A stretch of 64,000 nucleotides of DNA from Alkalihalobacillus pseudalcaliphilus (GTDB taxonomy: Bacteria; Bacillota; Bacilli; Bacillales; Bacillaceae_D), in assembly GCA_001038565.1 (NCBI GenBank), contig LFJO01000003.1, positions 82,427 to 146,426 on the forward strand. Direction: 5' to 3'. Each line of letters starts with the position of its first letter. Position 1 is the stretch's first letter. Below are positions 1-8,581 of this stretch, piece after piece. Both the position numbers and the translations under genes were made by a program. The notes under the pieces are model-generated. The model did not search any database. It was given only the letters and a program-made list of their open reading frames with translations, and was not told the DNA's origin.

Positions 1-12
1 TTTAATATTTAA

Positions 13-23
13 TGTGTTATATT
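13..23 (+). promoter_or_regulatory. CcpN-type operator before gapB
   Basis: The 11 bases TGTGTTATATT fit the CcpN binding consensus as I recall it (TRTGHYATAYW) at every position. They overlap a possible -10 box, TATATT at 18-23, so bound repressor would block gapB transcription. The -35 box would lie left of the window. A ccpN gene sits 1.3 kb downstream, and in B. subtilis gapB is a direct CcpN target. Confidence 0.6.
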
Positions 24-62
24 AAATGCATGAAATAAATGATTTAAAGGATGGGATTATAG

Positions 63-1097
63 ATGACAGGAATTGGAATTAGCGGTACAGGAAGAATTGG
101 ACGTTTATTAATTAGGAAAATGATGTCTAATGATACGATGAAAGGTTCTTTAAAAGTTATTAATAGCACGTATCCAGCTGAAACCGTTGCACATCTATTA
201 AAATATGATTCAGTTCACGGCAAATGGAATGTGAAGATAGAAATAGTAGAAAATGCACTTATCATCGATGGTCAAAAAATTATTATGGGCTGCACAAGAA
301 ATCCAGAAGAGATTCCTTGGAAAGAAAACGGAGTCACGTTGGTATTAGATGCAACCGGAAAGTTTAATGACCATGTAGGTTCAAAACGCCACTTAGCAGC
401 AGGTGCAGAATCAGTTATCATTACAGCACCAGGAAAAGAAATGGATGCAACCATTGTTATGGGGGTTAACCAAGACCAATTAAATTTAAATGAGCATAAA
501 TTAATTTCTGCAGCATCATGTACAACAAATTGTACAGCACCCGTTTTAAAAGTATTAGATGATGCTTTTGGTATTAAACAAGGCTGGTTAACGACTGTGC
601 ATGCTTTTACATCTGACCAGAAATTACTTGATAATCCACATAAAGATTTAAGAAGAGCAAGAAGTGCCACTTCATCGATTGTTCCAACTTCAACTGGAGT
701 AGGAAAAGCACTTAAAGAAGTGATTCCACATTTGGCACCAGTAATGCAAGGGACTGCATTAAGAGTTCCAACTCAAGATGTATCACTTATCGATTTAACG
801 GTTCAATTAAAGCAAGATATGACGGTTGATGAAGTGAAGGAAGCTTTTCTTCATATTAAAGATGAAAACCTTTCCAAAGTTGTTGGGACAAATGATGAGC
901 CATTAGTTTCAATTGATTTTGTCGGAAGTGAGTATTCAGCTGTCGTAGATTTAGATTCGATTATGGTCATGGGTGATCAATTAAAAGTTATGGCTTGGTA
1001 TGACAATGAGTGGGCTTATGCATCAAGAGTTTGTGAGCTTGCAATCTTAGTACAAAGAGGGATGGAGAAAAATGAAAACAGTACAGTGCTTGTCTAA
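63..1097 (+). CDS. gapB: Glyceraldehyde-3-phosphate dehydrogenase, gluconeogenic type
   Basis: This enzyme interconverts 1,3-bisphosphoglycerate and glyceraldehyde-3-phosphate; in Bacillus the GapB form runs in the gluconeogenic direction with NADP(H). The 344-residue protein has the Rossmann start GISGTGRIGR and the active-site SCTTNC with catalytic Cys153. Where glycolytic NAD enzymes carry an Asp after the second strand, this one has Asn-Ser-Thr (34-36), the pattern of NADP-preferring GapB. The ATG follows an AAAGGATGGGA ribosome binding site. A CcpN-type site lies just upstream, ccpN is the second gene downstream, and a small reading frame overlaps the 3' end. The GapB rather than GapA call rests on the cofactor residues and the neighbours. 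Confidence 0.93.
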   Translation: MTGIGISGTGRIGRLLIRKMMSNDTMKGSLKVINSTYPAETVAHLLKYDSVHGKWNVKIEIVENALIIDGQKIIMGCTRNPEEIPWKENGVTLVLDATGKFNDHVGSKRHLAAGAESVIITAPGKEMDATIVMGVNQDQLNLNEHKLISAASCTTNCTAPVLKVLDDAFGIKQGWLTTVHAFTSDQKLLDNPHKDLRRARSATSSIVPTSTGVGKALKEVIPHLAPVMQGTALRVPTQDVSLIDLTVQLKQDMTVDEVKEAFLHIKDENLSKVVGTNDEPLVSIDFVGSEYSAVVDLDSIMVMGDQLKVMAWYDNEWAYASRVCELAILVQRGMEKNENSTVLV

Positions 1098-1242
1098 TCA
1101 AAAGCAAAATCAATTAGGGACATTGATTTGTCAAGATTGTCAATCTGTCATTGATACATTTGATTGTGAAAAAGTACAAACGTTTCACACAGTTTCTCAA
1201 AAATGTGCATGTAAACAAAAATCATTAAGTGTAGCTTCTTAA
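1072..1242 (+). CDS. SR1P-like small Cys-rich protein overlapping gapB
   Basis: This 56-residue frame starts at an ATG inside the last 26 bases of gapB, after a GAGGGATGGAG stretch that can serve as ribosome binding site, so it is probably translationally coupled to gapB. From residue 16 it reads GTLICQDCQSVIDTF, then an EKV segment and a later CxC (CAC), close to the GapA-binding peptide SR1P of Bacillus as I remember it (about 39 residues, beginning GTIVCQ, with a FE-EKV segment and late Cys pairs). About 14 extra N-terminal residues precede that core. In B. subtilis SR1P is made from the SR1 RNA, binds GapA and promotes RNase J1 activity. Family assignment is by eye only. Confidence 0.7.
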   Translation: MKTVQCLSNQKQNQLGTLICQDCQSVIDTFDCEKVQTFHTVSQKCACKQKSLSVAS

Positions 1243-1290
1243 TGAATATACTTCTTCCAACAATATATCTATCTTAAATTACAAAAATAA

Positions 1291-1320
1291 TTGATCGAAT
1301 ACTGTGTTTAAGGGTATGAT
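1291..1320 (+). promoter_or_regulatory. Candidate promoter for ccpN
   Basis: TTGATC (1291-1296) and TATGAT (1315-1320) are separated by 18 bases, a good SigA-type pair. Transcription would start near 1327, between the GTG at 1304 and the ATG at 1355, which supports the later translation start for ccpN. Confidence 0.5.
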
Positions 1321-1354
1321 TCGATTGGGAGTAATTGTTGGGAGGAGGGATAAT

Positions 1355-1996
1355 ATGATTGAATTCACACATAGACAGAGAAATATTATAGAAATTGTCA
1401 AAAAGAGTGAGCCTATTACAGCTGAGCAAATTGCGGAGTTAGTGGGGGTCAGTAAAGCTGCATTGCGTTCGGATTTGGCTGTGTTAGTGATGACAAATGC
1501 TCTTGAATCTAAACCTAAAGTTGGTTATTTTATTGGGAAAACTTTTCATAGTAATCAAGCACAAGCTGGTTACCTGCAACAACTAAAGGTCAAAGATATC
1601 CAAAGTGTACCCATTGTGGTTGACGGAAAAGCTACGGTTCAAGAGGTTGTTATTAAACTATTTTTAGAGAATGTAGGTTCAATTATGGTTGTGGATGAAG
1701 AGGGTTTTCTAGAGGGGATCGTTTCACGTAAAGATTTATTGAAGGTTACTTTAGGGAATTCTAATGCGACTACTATGCCGGTTAATTTGGTTATGACAAG
1801 ACATCCAAATATTGTAACAATCCTCCCGGATGATGCTGTGGTTGAAGCAGCAAGAAAGATGATTCACTTTCAAGTAGATAGCTTACCAGTTATCGAGGAA
1901 GTTTTGAGTGAGGAGAGCGATAAAAAGAAAGTTATCGGTCGAATCACCAAAACCAATATGACACGTATGCTACTTGATTTAGAAAATGGTGAATAG
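1355..1996 (+). CDS. ccpN: CcpN-type repressor of gluconeogenic genes (HTH plus CBS pair)
   Basis: This is a transcriptional regulator of the CcpN family, which in B. subtilis represses gapB and pckA during growth on glucose. Residues about 5-45 form a winged helix (ITAEQIAELVGVSKAALRSD) and residues about 80-205 hold two CBS repeats, the nucleotide-sensing part. The ATG at 1355 follows GGAGGAGGG at ideal distance and gives 213 residues, the usual family length; an earlier in-frame GTG at 1304 lies upstream of the predicted transcription start. It is followed at 20 bases by a DUF299 gene, the same pairing as B. subtilis ccpN (yqzB)-yqfL. Its likely target, gapB, is next door. Confidence 0.92.
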   Translation: MIEFTHRQRNIIEIVKKSEPITAEQIAELVGVSKAALRSDLAVLVMTNALESKPKVGYFIGKTFHSNQAQAGYLQQLKVKDIQSVPIVVDGKATVQEVVIKLFLENVGSIMVVDEEGFLEGIVSRKDLLKVTLGNSNATTMPVNLVMTRHPNIVTILPDDAVVEAARKMIHFQVDSLPVIEEVLSEESDKKKVIGRITKTNMTRMLLDLENGE

Positions 1997-2016
1997 CAGA
2001 AAGAGAGGGTAGGATT

Positions 2017-2826
2017 GTGAACATGAAACAGCCAACATTTTATTTGTGTTCTGATGCTTTAGGTGATACGGCAGAAACGGTTGTAAAAGCAACCATGCAG
2101 CAATTCGCCATTCAAGACATTGAAATGAAAAGACATCACCTCATTCAATCAGAAGAAGAGATTGTAGATATTATTCAAGAAGTAAAAGAACATGGTGGAA
2201 TAATCGCTTATACATTAGTTGAACCAAACTTACGGAAAGTGATGAAGGATTTGTCAATTGAAATGGATGTCCAAGCTATTGATATTATTGGACCTCTGAT
2301 GCAGGCATATATCGATACGTTTCAAGATAAACCGAAAATGACACCTAAATTACAATATGAGCTTGATGAAAAATATTATAAGAGAATTGAAGCAGTTGAT
2401 TTCGCCGTGAAATATGATGATGGTAAAAATATTGGGGGCTTATCTCAAGCTGACATCGTATTAGTCGGTGTATCACGAACATCCAAAACACCGTTAAGTA
2501 TTTATTTGGCTCATAAAGGAATCAAAGCAGCAAATTTACCATTAATTCCTGGAATATCACCTCCCAGCGAATTATTCACATTACAAAAAACGCTAATTGT
2601 CGGTTTAACAATGGATACCAATCACTTGTTAAAGGTTCGAACGGAACGACTCAAGGTTATTGGATTACCGCAATCAACGATTTATACCGATTTTGAACAG
2701 GTTAAAAATGAGATTAATTATGGCAATCGCATTATGGAACAATTAATGTGCCCGATTATAAATGTTTCGAACAAGTCGATTGAAGAAGCGGCTGTAGAAA
2801 TTTTAGGTCTTTTAAATGAAAAATAA
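2017..2826 (+). CDS. DUF299 protein, PPDK/PEP synthase regulatory family, first paralog
   Basis: Proteins of this family are combined Ser/Thr kinases and pyrophosphorylases that switch PEP-forming dikinases off and on by acting on a Thr near the catalytic His. The P-loop-like motif GVSRTSKT is at residues 151-158. The N-terminal signature, usually SDSxGET, reads SDALGDT here, so this copy has drifted at a conserved site. The start may be GTG 2017 or ATG 2023. It follows ccpN in the yqfL position and precedes a second, more canonical paralog. Whether it controls PPDK, another enzyme such as PEP synthase, or gluconeogenic gene expression through CcpN cannot be read from sequence. Confidence 0.85.
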   Translation: MNMKQPTFYLCSDALGDTAETVVKATMQQFAIQDIEMKRHHLIQSEEEIVDIIQEVKEHGGIIAYTLVEPNLRKVMKDLSIEMDVQAIDIIGPLMQAYIDTFQDKPKMTPKLQYELDEKYYKRIEAVDFAVKYDDGKNIGGLSQADIVLVGVSRTSKTPLSIYLAHKGIKAANLPLIPGISPPSELFTLQKTLIVGLTMDTNHLLKVRTERLKVIGLPQSTIYTDFEQVKNEINYGNRIMEQLMCPIINVSNKSIEEAAVEILGLLNEK

Positions 2827-2837
2827 ATAGTGAAATC

Positions 2838-2857
2838 AAAGGAGAACTCAATCTCCT
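2838..2857 (+). other. Small hairpin between the two DUF299 genes
   Basis: AAGGAGA and TCTCCTT form a 7-bp stem with a loop of six bases. No T-run follows, so it is not a normal terminator; it could mark an RNA processing point or sequester the Shine-Dalgarno-like AAGGAG. Confidence 0.3.
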
Positions 2858-2901
2858 TGCACAAACAAAAGATTGAATATTCTGAATAAGTGGGTGTTTT
2901 T

Positions 2902-3714
2902 ATGCATAAACCGACTCTGGTTTATTTACTATCAGATTCAGTTGGAGAAACAGCAGAGTATGTAATTAAAGCAGTGGCTACACAATTCACTAGTCCATTT
3001 GAAATTAAAAGATTTCCTTATATTAAATCTAAGGAAGACATTGATAGGGCGATAAAACAAGCTAAAAATCATGATGCCATAATCGCCTATACGTTAGTCA
3101 TTCCTGGATTAAAAGAAGCCATTGATCCTAGGGCAAAAGCAAATGATGTAGCAGCGGTTGATTTATTGGGACCATTAATGTCTGTTTTTAAAAAGAAGAC
3201 GTCAGAAGAACCGATAAATGAACCGATGTTAATGAGGAAGCTAGATAGTCAATATTTTAGGCGAGTTGAAGCGATTGAATTTGCTGTCAAATATGATGAT
3301 GCTAAGGATGCTGAAGGAATCCTACATGCTGATTTAGTTTTGATTGGAGTATCCAGAACATCGAAAACACCACTTTCTATGTATTTAGCGAATAAAGGTT
3401 ATAAAGTGGCCAATATTCCACTTATTCCAGAAGTACCTATTCCTGAGCAATTAAATAAAGTATCAAAGAAAAGATGTGTAGGCTTAATTATTCGTCCCGA
3501 TACATTAAATGAAATTCGTAAAGAGCGCTTGAAATCTTTAGGAATTACAACGGATACTTCTTACGTCAATTTAGAAAGAATATTTGATGAACTCGAATAT
3601 GCCGAGAAGATTATGAAAAGAATTGGTTGTCCCATCATTGATGTCTCTAATAAAGCCGTAGAAGAAACAGCAGATTACATTATGAAAGTTTTAAATATAG
3701 AACGGAGGATATAA
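2902..3714 (+). CDS. PPDK regulatory protein (DUF299), second paralog
   Basis: This is the likely kinase/pyrophosphorylase of the pyruvate phosphate dikinase encoded three bases downstream; the stop at 3712-3714 touches the ppdK start region. It has the canonical SDSVGETAE near the N-terminus and GVSRTSKT at residues 149-156. The ATG at 2902 gives 270 residues and the expected N-terminus (MHKPTLVYLLSDS); a GTG at 2890 would add four residues. No strong ribosome binding site is visible, so coupling to upstream translation is possible. Identity to the first paralog is clear but moderate, which fits old duplication rather than a recent one. Confidence 0.92.
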   Translation: MHKPTLVYLLSDSVGETAEYVIKAVATQFTSPFEIKRFPYIKSKEDIDRAIKQAKNHDAIIAYTLVIPGLKEAIDPRAKANDVAAVDLLGPLMSVFKKKTSEEPINEPMLMRKLDSQYFRRVEAIEFAVKYDDAKDAEGILHADLVLIGVSRTSKTPLSMYLANKGYKVANIPLIPEVPIPEQLNKVSKKRCVGLIIRPDTLNEIRKERLKSLGITTDTSYVNLERIFDELEYAEKIMKRIGCPIIDVSNKAVEETADYIMKVLNIERRI

Positions 3715-3717
3715 GTG

Positions 3718-6372
3718 ATGCAAAAACGTGTGTATATGTTTGATGAAGGCCATAAGGATATGAAGAATCGTCTAGGAGGTAAGGGTGCTAATTTAGCAGA
3801 AATGACACAAATAGGTTTACCGGTCCCTTACGGATTCACTATTAGCACAGATGCGTGCCATGATTATTATAATGACGGTAAGGCATTAAGTGAAACGATT
3901 AAAGATGAAATCATTGAGTCATTAAAAAAGTTAGAAGAAAGCACAAATAAAAAGTTAGGCGATAAAGAAGCTCCACTATTTGTATCAGTACGCTCAGGCT
4001 CTGTCGTTTCAATGCCAGGAATGATGGACACAGTTCTTAATTTAGGAATGAATGATATTACGGTAGAAGCACAAAAAGAATTAACTGGAAATGGTCGTTT
4101 TGCTTATGATTCTTATCGTAGATTTATTCAAATGTTTTCAAATGTCGTTCTAGGTGTTGATATGTATTTCTTTGAAAGCCATTTAGATGAAGTGAAAGAA
4201 ACAAAAGGTTATGTGAATGACCCTGAAATGCGTGAAGAGGATTGGAAGGAAATCGTTGTATCCTATAAAGGCATTGTTGAAAAGCATACAAATCAACCTT
4301 TCCCAGAAAATCCAATCGAGCAGTTAATGCTAGCTGTGAACGCTGTATTTGACTCATGGAACAATAAACGTGCAATCATCTATCGTCAATTAAATAAAAT
4401 TCCTGACTCTTATGGCACAGCAGTAAATGTCCAAAGTATGGTATTTGGAAACACGGGTGATGATTCAGGGACAGGTGTAGCCTTCACACGTAATCCTTCT
4501 ACGGGTGAGAACCTTTTATACGGAGAGTTTTTATTAAATGCTCAAGGTGAGGATGTTGTTGCGGGTATTCGTACACCACAACCAATTGCACAACTAAATG
4601 AGGTTATGCCTGAAGTTTTCAAACAATTTGTCGATGTTTCATTGTTATTAGAGAAACATTATCGTGACATGCAAGATATTGAATTCACCGTTGAACAAGG
4701 TAAATTATATATTTTACAAACACGTAACGGAAAAAGAACAGCAGCATCAGCAGTTCGTGTCGCTGTAGAGATGGTTAACGACCATATATTAACAAAAGAA
4801 GAAGCCTTACTCCGTGTGCAACCGGAGCAATTAAACCAATTATTACATCGTCGTATTGATGATAAAGCTCATGTCAATCAACTAACAAAAGGCTTACCAG
4901 CTTCTCCAGGTGCTGCAACAGGTAAAGTTGTATTCGACTCAGAGGAAGCAGAGGAATATAAGTCTAAAGGTGAAAAGGTCATATTAATTCGTCCAGAAAC
5001 TACACCGGATGATATTCAAGGGATTATTGCAGCTGAGGCTGTTGTCACTTCACGTGGTGGAATGACTTCTCATGCGGCTGTTGTAGCTCGTGGTATGGGA
5101 AAACCTTGTATTTGTGGAGTCGAATCACTCAAAATTGATACAGCTGCCAAACGCTTTAAAGTTGGTGAAATAGAAGTTAAACATCTTGACACGATTACGA
5201 TTGATGGTGGGACAGGATCAATTATGCTCGGAGAAGTGCCAATGATTGAACCAAAGATTTCAGAGCAATTTAACGAACTTCTTCAATGGGCGGATGAAGT
5301 AAAAGCAATTGAGGTTCGTGCAAATGCTGATAATCCTGAGGACTCTGCTAAAGCGCTTGAACTAGGAGCAAAAGGTATTGGCCTATGTCGTACGGAGCAT
5401 ATGTTTATGCAGCCTGACCGTCAAAAACTAGTAAAAGAAATGATTTTATCGTCTACATTAGCAGATAGGAATGTAGCACTTCAACAATTATTACCAATTC
5501 AACAAGAGGATTTTGAAGGTATCTTTACTATCATGCAAGATTTACCGGTTACGGTTCGTTTACTTGACCCACCATTACATGAGTTCTTGCCAGATAAAGA
5601 AGAATTAATTGTAGAAGTAACTACTTTACGTCTTACAGAGCCAGAGTCATCTGAACTGAAAGAAAAAGAAGAGTTATTAAAGAAAGTTCAAGAGTTATCT
5701 GAAATGAATCCAATGTTAGGTCACCGTGGTTGCCGTTTAGGACTCATTCATCCAGAGATTTACGCTATGCAAGCAGAAGCTATTTTTAATGCGGCCATTA
5801 CGATGCATAAAAAAGGTATTCACGTGAAGCCTGAAATTATGATTCCGTTAGTGGGTCATTCGAATGAACTAAAGGTAATGCGACAATTAGTAATTGATAC
5901 GGCTGATAAAGTATTGGGTGCAGCAAACATAAAAGTTAAATACACGGTTGGTACAATGATTGAAGTACCACGTGCAGCCTTAACGGCTGACCAGATTGCT
6001 TATGAAGCTGATTTCTTCTCATTTGGTACAAATGATTTAACTCAAACTACTTTTGGATTTAGTCGTGATGATGCGGAAGGTAAATTCCTACAATCTTATT
6101 TAGAAGATAAGGTTTTACCAGAGAATCCATTCCGAGTGTTAGATAATGAAGGGGTAGGCCAGTTGGTAGAAATGGGTGTTAAGAAAGGAAGAGCGGTTAA
6201 GCCTTCTTTGAAAACAGGCATTTGTGGTGAGCATGGTGGCGAAGAGAATTCTATTGAGTTTTGTTTAAAAACTGGTTTAGATTATGTGAGTTGTTCTCCA
6301 TATCGAGTACCATTAGCTCGTCTTGCCGCAGCACAAGCAACGATTCGTAATGAAGGTGTTATCGCTAAATAA
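3718..6372 (+). CDS. ppdK: Pyruvate, phosphate dikinase
   Basis: This enzyme interconverts pyruvate, ATP and phosphate with PEP, AMP and pyrophosphate, feeding carbon into gluconeogenesis. The 884-residue protein has the N-terminal nucleotide-binding domain (GGKGANLAEM), the swivelling phospho-His domain GGMTSHAAVVARGMG with His452, and the C-terminal PEP/pyruvate barrel with TGICGEHGG, Cys836. The Thr two residues before the catalytic His is the usual target of the DUF299 regulator encoded just upstream. ATG 3718 sits behind CGGAGG; a GTG at 3715 is the alternative. A strong terminator follows, so ppdK ends the unit that likely begins at ccpN. Confidence 0.97.
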   Translation: MQKRVYMFDEGHKDMKNRLGGKGANLAEMTQIGLPVPYGFTISTDACHDYYNDGKALSETIKDEIIESLKKLEESTNKKLGDKEAPLFVSVRSGSVVSMPGMMDTVLNLGMNDITVEAQKELTGNGRFAYDSYRRFIQMFSNVVLGVDMYFFESHLDEVKETKGYVNDPEMREEDWKEIVVSYKGIVEKHTNQPFPENPIEQLMLAVNAVFDSWNNKRAIIYRQLNKIPDSYGTAVNVQSMVFGNTGDDSGTGVAFTRNPSTGENLLYGEFLLNAQGEDVVAGIRTPQPIAQLNEVMPEVFKQFVDVSLLLEKHYRDMQDIEFTVEQGKLYILQTRNGKRTAASAVRVAVEMVNDHILTKEEALLRVQPEQLNQLLHRRIDDKAHVNQLTKGLPASPGAATGKVVFDSEEAEEYKSKGEKVILIRPETTPDDIQGIIAAEAVVTSRGGMTSHAAVVARGMGKPCICGVESLKIDTAAKRFKVGEIEVKHLDTITIDGGTGSIMLGEVPMIEPKISEQFNELLQWADEVKAIEVRANADNPEDSAKALELGAKGIGLCRTEHMFMQPDRQKLVKEMILSSTLADRNVALQQLLPIQQEDFEGIFTIMQDLPVTVRLLDPPLHEFLPDKEELIVEVTTLRLTEPESSELKEKEELLKKVQELSEMNPMLGHRGCRLGLIHPEIYAMQAEAIFNAAITMHKKGIHVKPEIMIPLVGHSNELKVMRQLVIDTADKVLGAANIKVKYTVGTMIEVPRAALTADQIAYEADFFSFGTNDLTQTTFGFSRDDAEGKFLQSYLEDKVLPENPFRVLDNEGVGQLVEMGVKKGRAVKPSLKTGICGEHGGEENSIEFCLKTGLDYVSCSPYRVPLARLAAAQATIRNEGVIAK

Positions 6373-6386
6373 TAAATAAAAAAATG

Positions 6387-6420
6387 ACCCTACATAGGTA
6401 TGATGCCTTGTAGGGTTTTT
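6387..6420 (+). terminator. Terminator after ppdK
   Basis: ACCCTACA and TGTAGGGT form an 8-bp stem followed directly by a run of T. Confidence 0.85.
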
Positions 6421-6865
6421 GGTATGAAAGTAAGTGCTGATGCGCCATGTCGGTTTTGTTAGGAAGGTATATGGAGGGAATCTTAACAAAGTGAAATTAA
6501 ATGAATAAAAAACATAGTAAGTATCAAAATAAGACCAAACTACAAGCAGAACATGACACAGCTACTCATCACCAACAAACATGAAAGTTGGTCTTTGCAG
6601 CAATGAAGCGAGAAAACTGGGCACCAATGCGGAGCAAATCAAAATACGCCGCATTGAAGTCGGAAAAAGAACCTTTAATACGGCGTAAATGAAAAAGAGT
6701 GCTCATTTGATATCGAAAAATAGCTTGTATTTACCGCCATTATAAACTAGTAATTAATTCAAGTGTACGAACCAAGAAGCCTGCACCAACCCATTCCCGT
6801 AGCGATATTCGAAGGGGAAAACCATCGTTCTTTAGTTACACTTTCATACAAAAGGAGAAAAAACC
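6421..6865. repeat. Gene-free stretch with decayed copies of the dispersed repeat
   Basis: No convincing reading frame is present. Two fragments match the dispersed repeat described at 59741-60113: CATCACCAACAAACATGAAAG at about 6567-6587, and the end module with CACTTTCATACAAAA at 6839-6853, preceded by an ACCATCG segment as in other copies. The middle is too diverged to align by eye. Confidence 0.55.
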
Positions 6866-7180
6866 ATGTTCAAACGTAAAAAAAACTATGTTCGTTCGTA
6901 TATGCTAGGTTCTATCTTTGGGGGACTTTGTGGTGTAGCGGGAGCACTTTTGATGCAGCCTGGAACCCAAGCTAAAGTTAAAACGATGTATCAAAAGCAA
7001 AGAGAGAAGCTAACGGAGAAGGCACCTAAATTATCACAGCACTTACTCGAGCTAGGTGAAGAATGGGCAGAAGACTTAATAGGAAATACAGGAGAAAACA
7101 AAAAGGATAAAACGGACTCAGTAGATGTTGGCAAACTTATTCAGACTGTATTAGATAAGGAAGATTGGAAAAAGAGATAG
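6866..7180 (+). CDS. YtxH-domain protein
   Basis: This 104-residue protein starts MFKRKKNYVRSYMLGSIFGGLCGVAGALL, a single Gly-rich membrane segment, followed by a charged, helical tail. That is the pattern of the YtxH family of small Firmicute stress-related or membrane proteins, whose molecular role is unknown. The ATG follows AAAGGAGAAAAAACC. It is transcribed alone, starting right after a repeat fragment; the mscS gene follows at 127 bases. Confidence 0.75.
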   Translation: MFKRKKNYVRSYMLGSIFGGLCGVAGALLMQPGTQAKVKTMYQKQREKLTEKAPKLSQHLLELGEEWAEDLIGNTGENKKDKTDSVDVGKLIQTVLDKEDWKKR

Positions 7181-7268
7181 TCTATGATTGGTATAGTATG
7201 AATTCTTATATTTTTGATATTTATGCGTTAATCTCACGTACCTTTTTACTTTCATCTACTCATAGATG

Positions 7269-7277
7269 TGGTAAAAT
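7269..7277 (+). promoter_or_regulatory. Candidate extended -10 promoter before ykuT
   Basis: TGG-TAAAAT is an extended -10 element 31 bases before the ATG. No convincing -35 box is seen, as is common for extended -10 promoters. Confidence 0.35.
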
Positions 7278-7307
7278 AAGGTCGAATTAAAAAGGTGGGA
7301 TTAATAA

Positions 7308-8495
7308 ATGGACGAACTTATTCAAGATACGCAAGAGCAAATTGAAAATCAACGAGCCGTTTGGGAACAATGGTGGGATAGATTTCTAAATTTACATTGG
7401 GAAGATATCGGGATTGCGATTATCATATTTTTAATTTTCCTTATGCTTCGTAAGGTTTTTACAAAATATGTATACAAATTTATTCTAGCTGTTGCAAGAA
7501 AAACCCCCGCTGAAACGATTTCTAACATATTAGCCTCATTTGAACAGCCCTTTAGATGGTTTTGGGTGGTCATTGGTTCATACTTAGCCTTAAAGTATTT
7601 GCCATACACGACAGGCAATTTTTTAGATGATTTATACCAGTCGTTTATCATTGCTTTAGTTGGTTGGGGCTTTTTTAATTATTTTTCCCAGCACTCAACG
7701 CTTTTTACCAAACTCGCTGAGAAAACGAATTTAGAAGACGATTCAATGCTGATTCCATTCTTGTCAAAATTTATTCGGACAGCCATTGTTGTCTTGACTT
7801 TTGTCATCATCATTAGTGGTCATGGTATTGAAATTGGGGCGTTTGTTGCTGGTATGGGTGTTGCTGGTTTAGCGGTATCATTAGCTGCCCAAGATACGAT
7901 TAGCAACTTCTTAGGTGGTGTTGTAATTGTGACGGAGAAGCCTTTCTCAAAAGGAGACTGGATTGAAACACCGGCGGTAGAAGGAACGGTTGAGGATATA
8001 TCATTTAGAAGTACGCTTGTCCGAACTTTCTCAGATACACTCGTTACGATTCCAAACTCCACGCTAGCTAATAGTCCAATCACGAACTGGTCTAAAATGA
8101 GCAAGCGTCGTGTAGACTTTGAGTTAGGTGTCATGATCGATACGCCAATTGAGCGTGTGAAAGAAGCTGTTCAAGATATTGATGAGCTATTACGAAACCA
8201 TAAGGATGTACACCAAGATTTGATTTTGGTTAATTTCACAGAAATTAGGGAGTCACGTCTAGGTATTTTTATTTATTACTTTACTAAAACGACAGTATGG
8301 TCAGAGTATTTGAATGTAAAGGAGGATATTAATCTAGAGATTCTAAAAATCTTAAAGGAAGATCAAGTGGATGTAGCTATCCCTAGCCAGAATTTAATCG
8401 TAACCGACCCAGAAAAAGAAGAAGAACTGGAGTTAAAGGTTAAAGAGCTAGAAGTAAAAGCAAGGCAATTAGAAAATCCTGATTCAAGTGAATAA
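7308..8495 (+). CDS. ykuT: Small-conductance mechanosensitive channel (MscS family)
   Basis: This membrane channel releases ions when membrane tension rises in hypo-osmotic shock. After a charged N-terminus come about four to five membrane segments between residues 25 and 200. The pore-lining helix with Gly/Ala packing (GVAGLAVSLAAQDTISNFLG) is at about 185-205, followed by the family's beta domain (KGDWIE, IPNSTLANSPITNWS) and a soluble alpha-beta end. The last 30 residues are a Lys/Glu-rich helix. It lies among other yku genes, as does ykuT in B. subtilis, although the AEC transporter separates it from dapH here. The hairpin at 8526-8560 ends the unit. Confidence 0.92.
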   Translation: MDELIQDTQEQIENQRAVWEQWWDRFLNLHWEDIGIAIIIFLIFLMLRKVFTKYVYKFILAVARKTPAETISNILASFEQPFRWFWVVIGSYLALKYLPYTTGNFLDDLYQSFIIALVGWGFFNYFSQHSTLFTKLAEKTNLEDDSMLIPFLSKFIRTAIVVLTFVIIISGHGIEIGAFVAGMGVAGLAVSLAAQDTISNFLGGVVIVTEKPFSKGDWIETPAVEGTVEDISFRSTLVRTFSDTLVTIPNSTLANSPITNWSKMSKRRVDFELGVMIDTPIERVKEAVQDIDELLRNHKDVHQDLILVNFTEIRESRLGIFIYYFTKTTVWSEYLNVKEDINLEILKILKEDQVDVAIPSQNLIVTDPEKEEELELKVKELEVKARQLENPDSSE

Positions 8496-8525
8496 ATAGG
8501 CAAGAGGATTGTTTCTTCTACAATG

Positions 8526-8560
8526 AGCCGGTGACATTTAGCCAAAATGTCACCGGCTTT
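8526..8560 (+). terminator. Terminator-like hairpin after ykuT
   Basis: AGCCGGTGACATTT pairs with AAATGTCACCGGCT in a 14-bp stem around a short loop. The following T-tract is interrupted (TTGCTTATTTT), so termination may be partial. Confidence 0.75.
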
Positions 8561-8581
8561 GCTTATTTTATAGAACACGAA

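Noticed and set aside
272-670. Open frame on the minus strand inside gapB
   Set aside because: Antisense shadow of a strongly conserved coding region; no ribosome binding site or family match.
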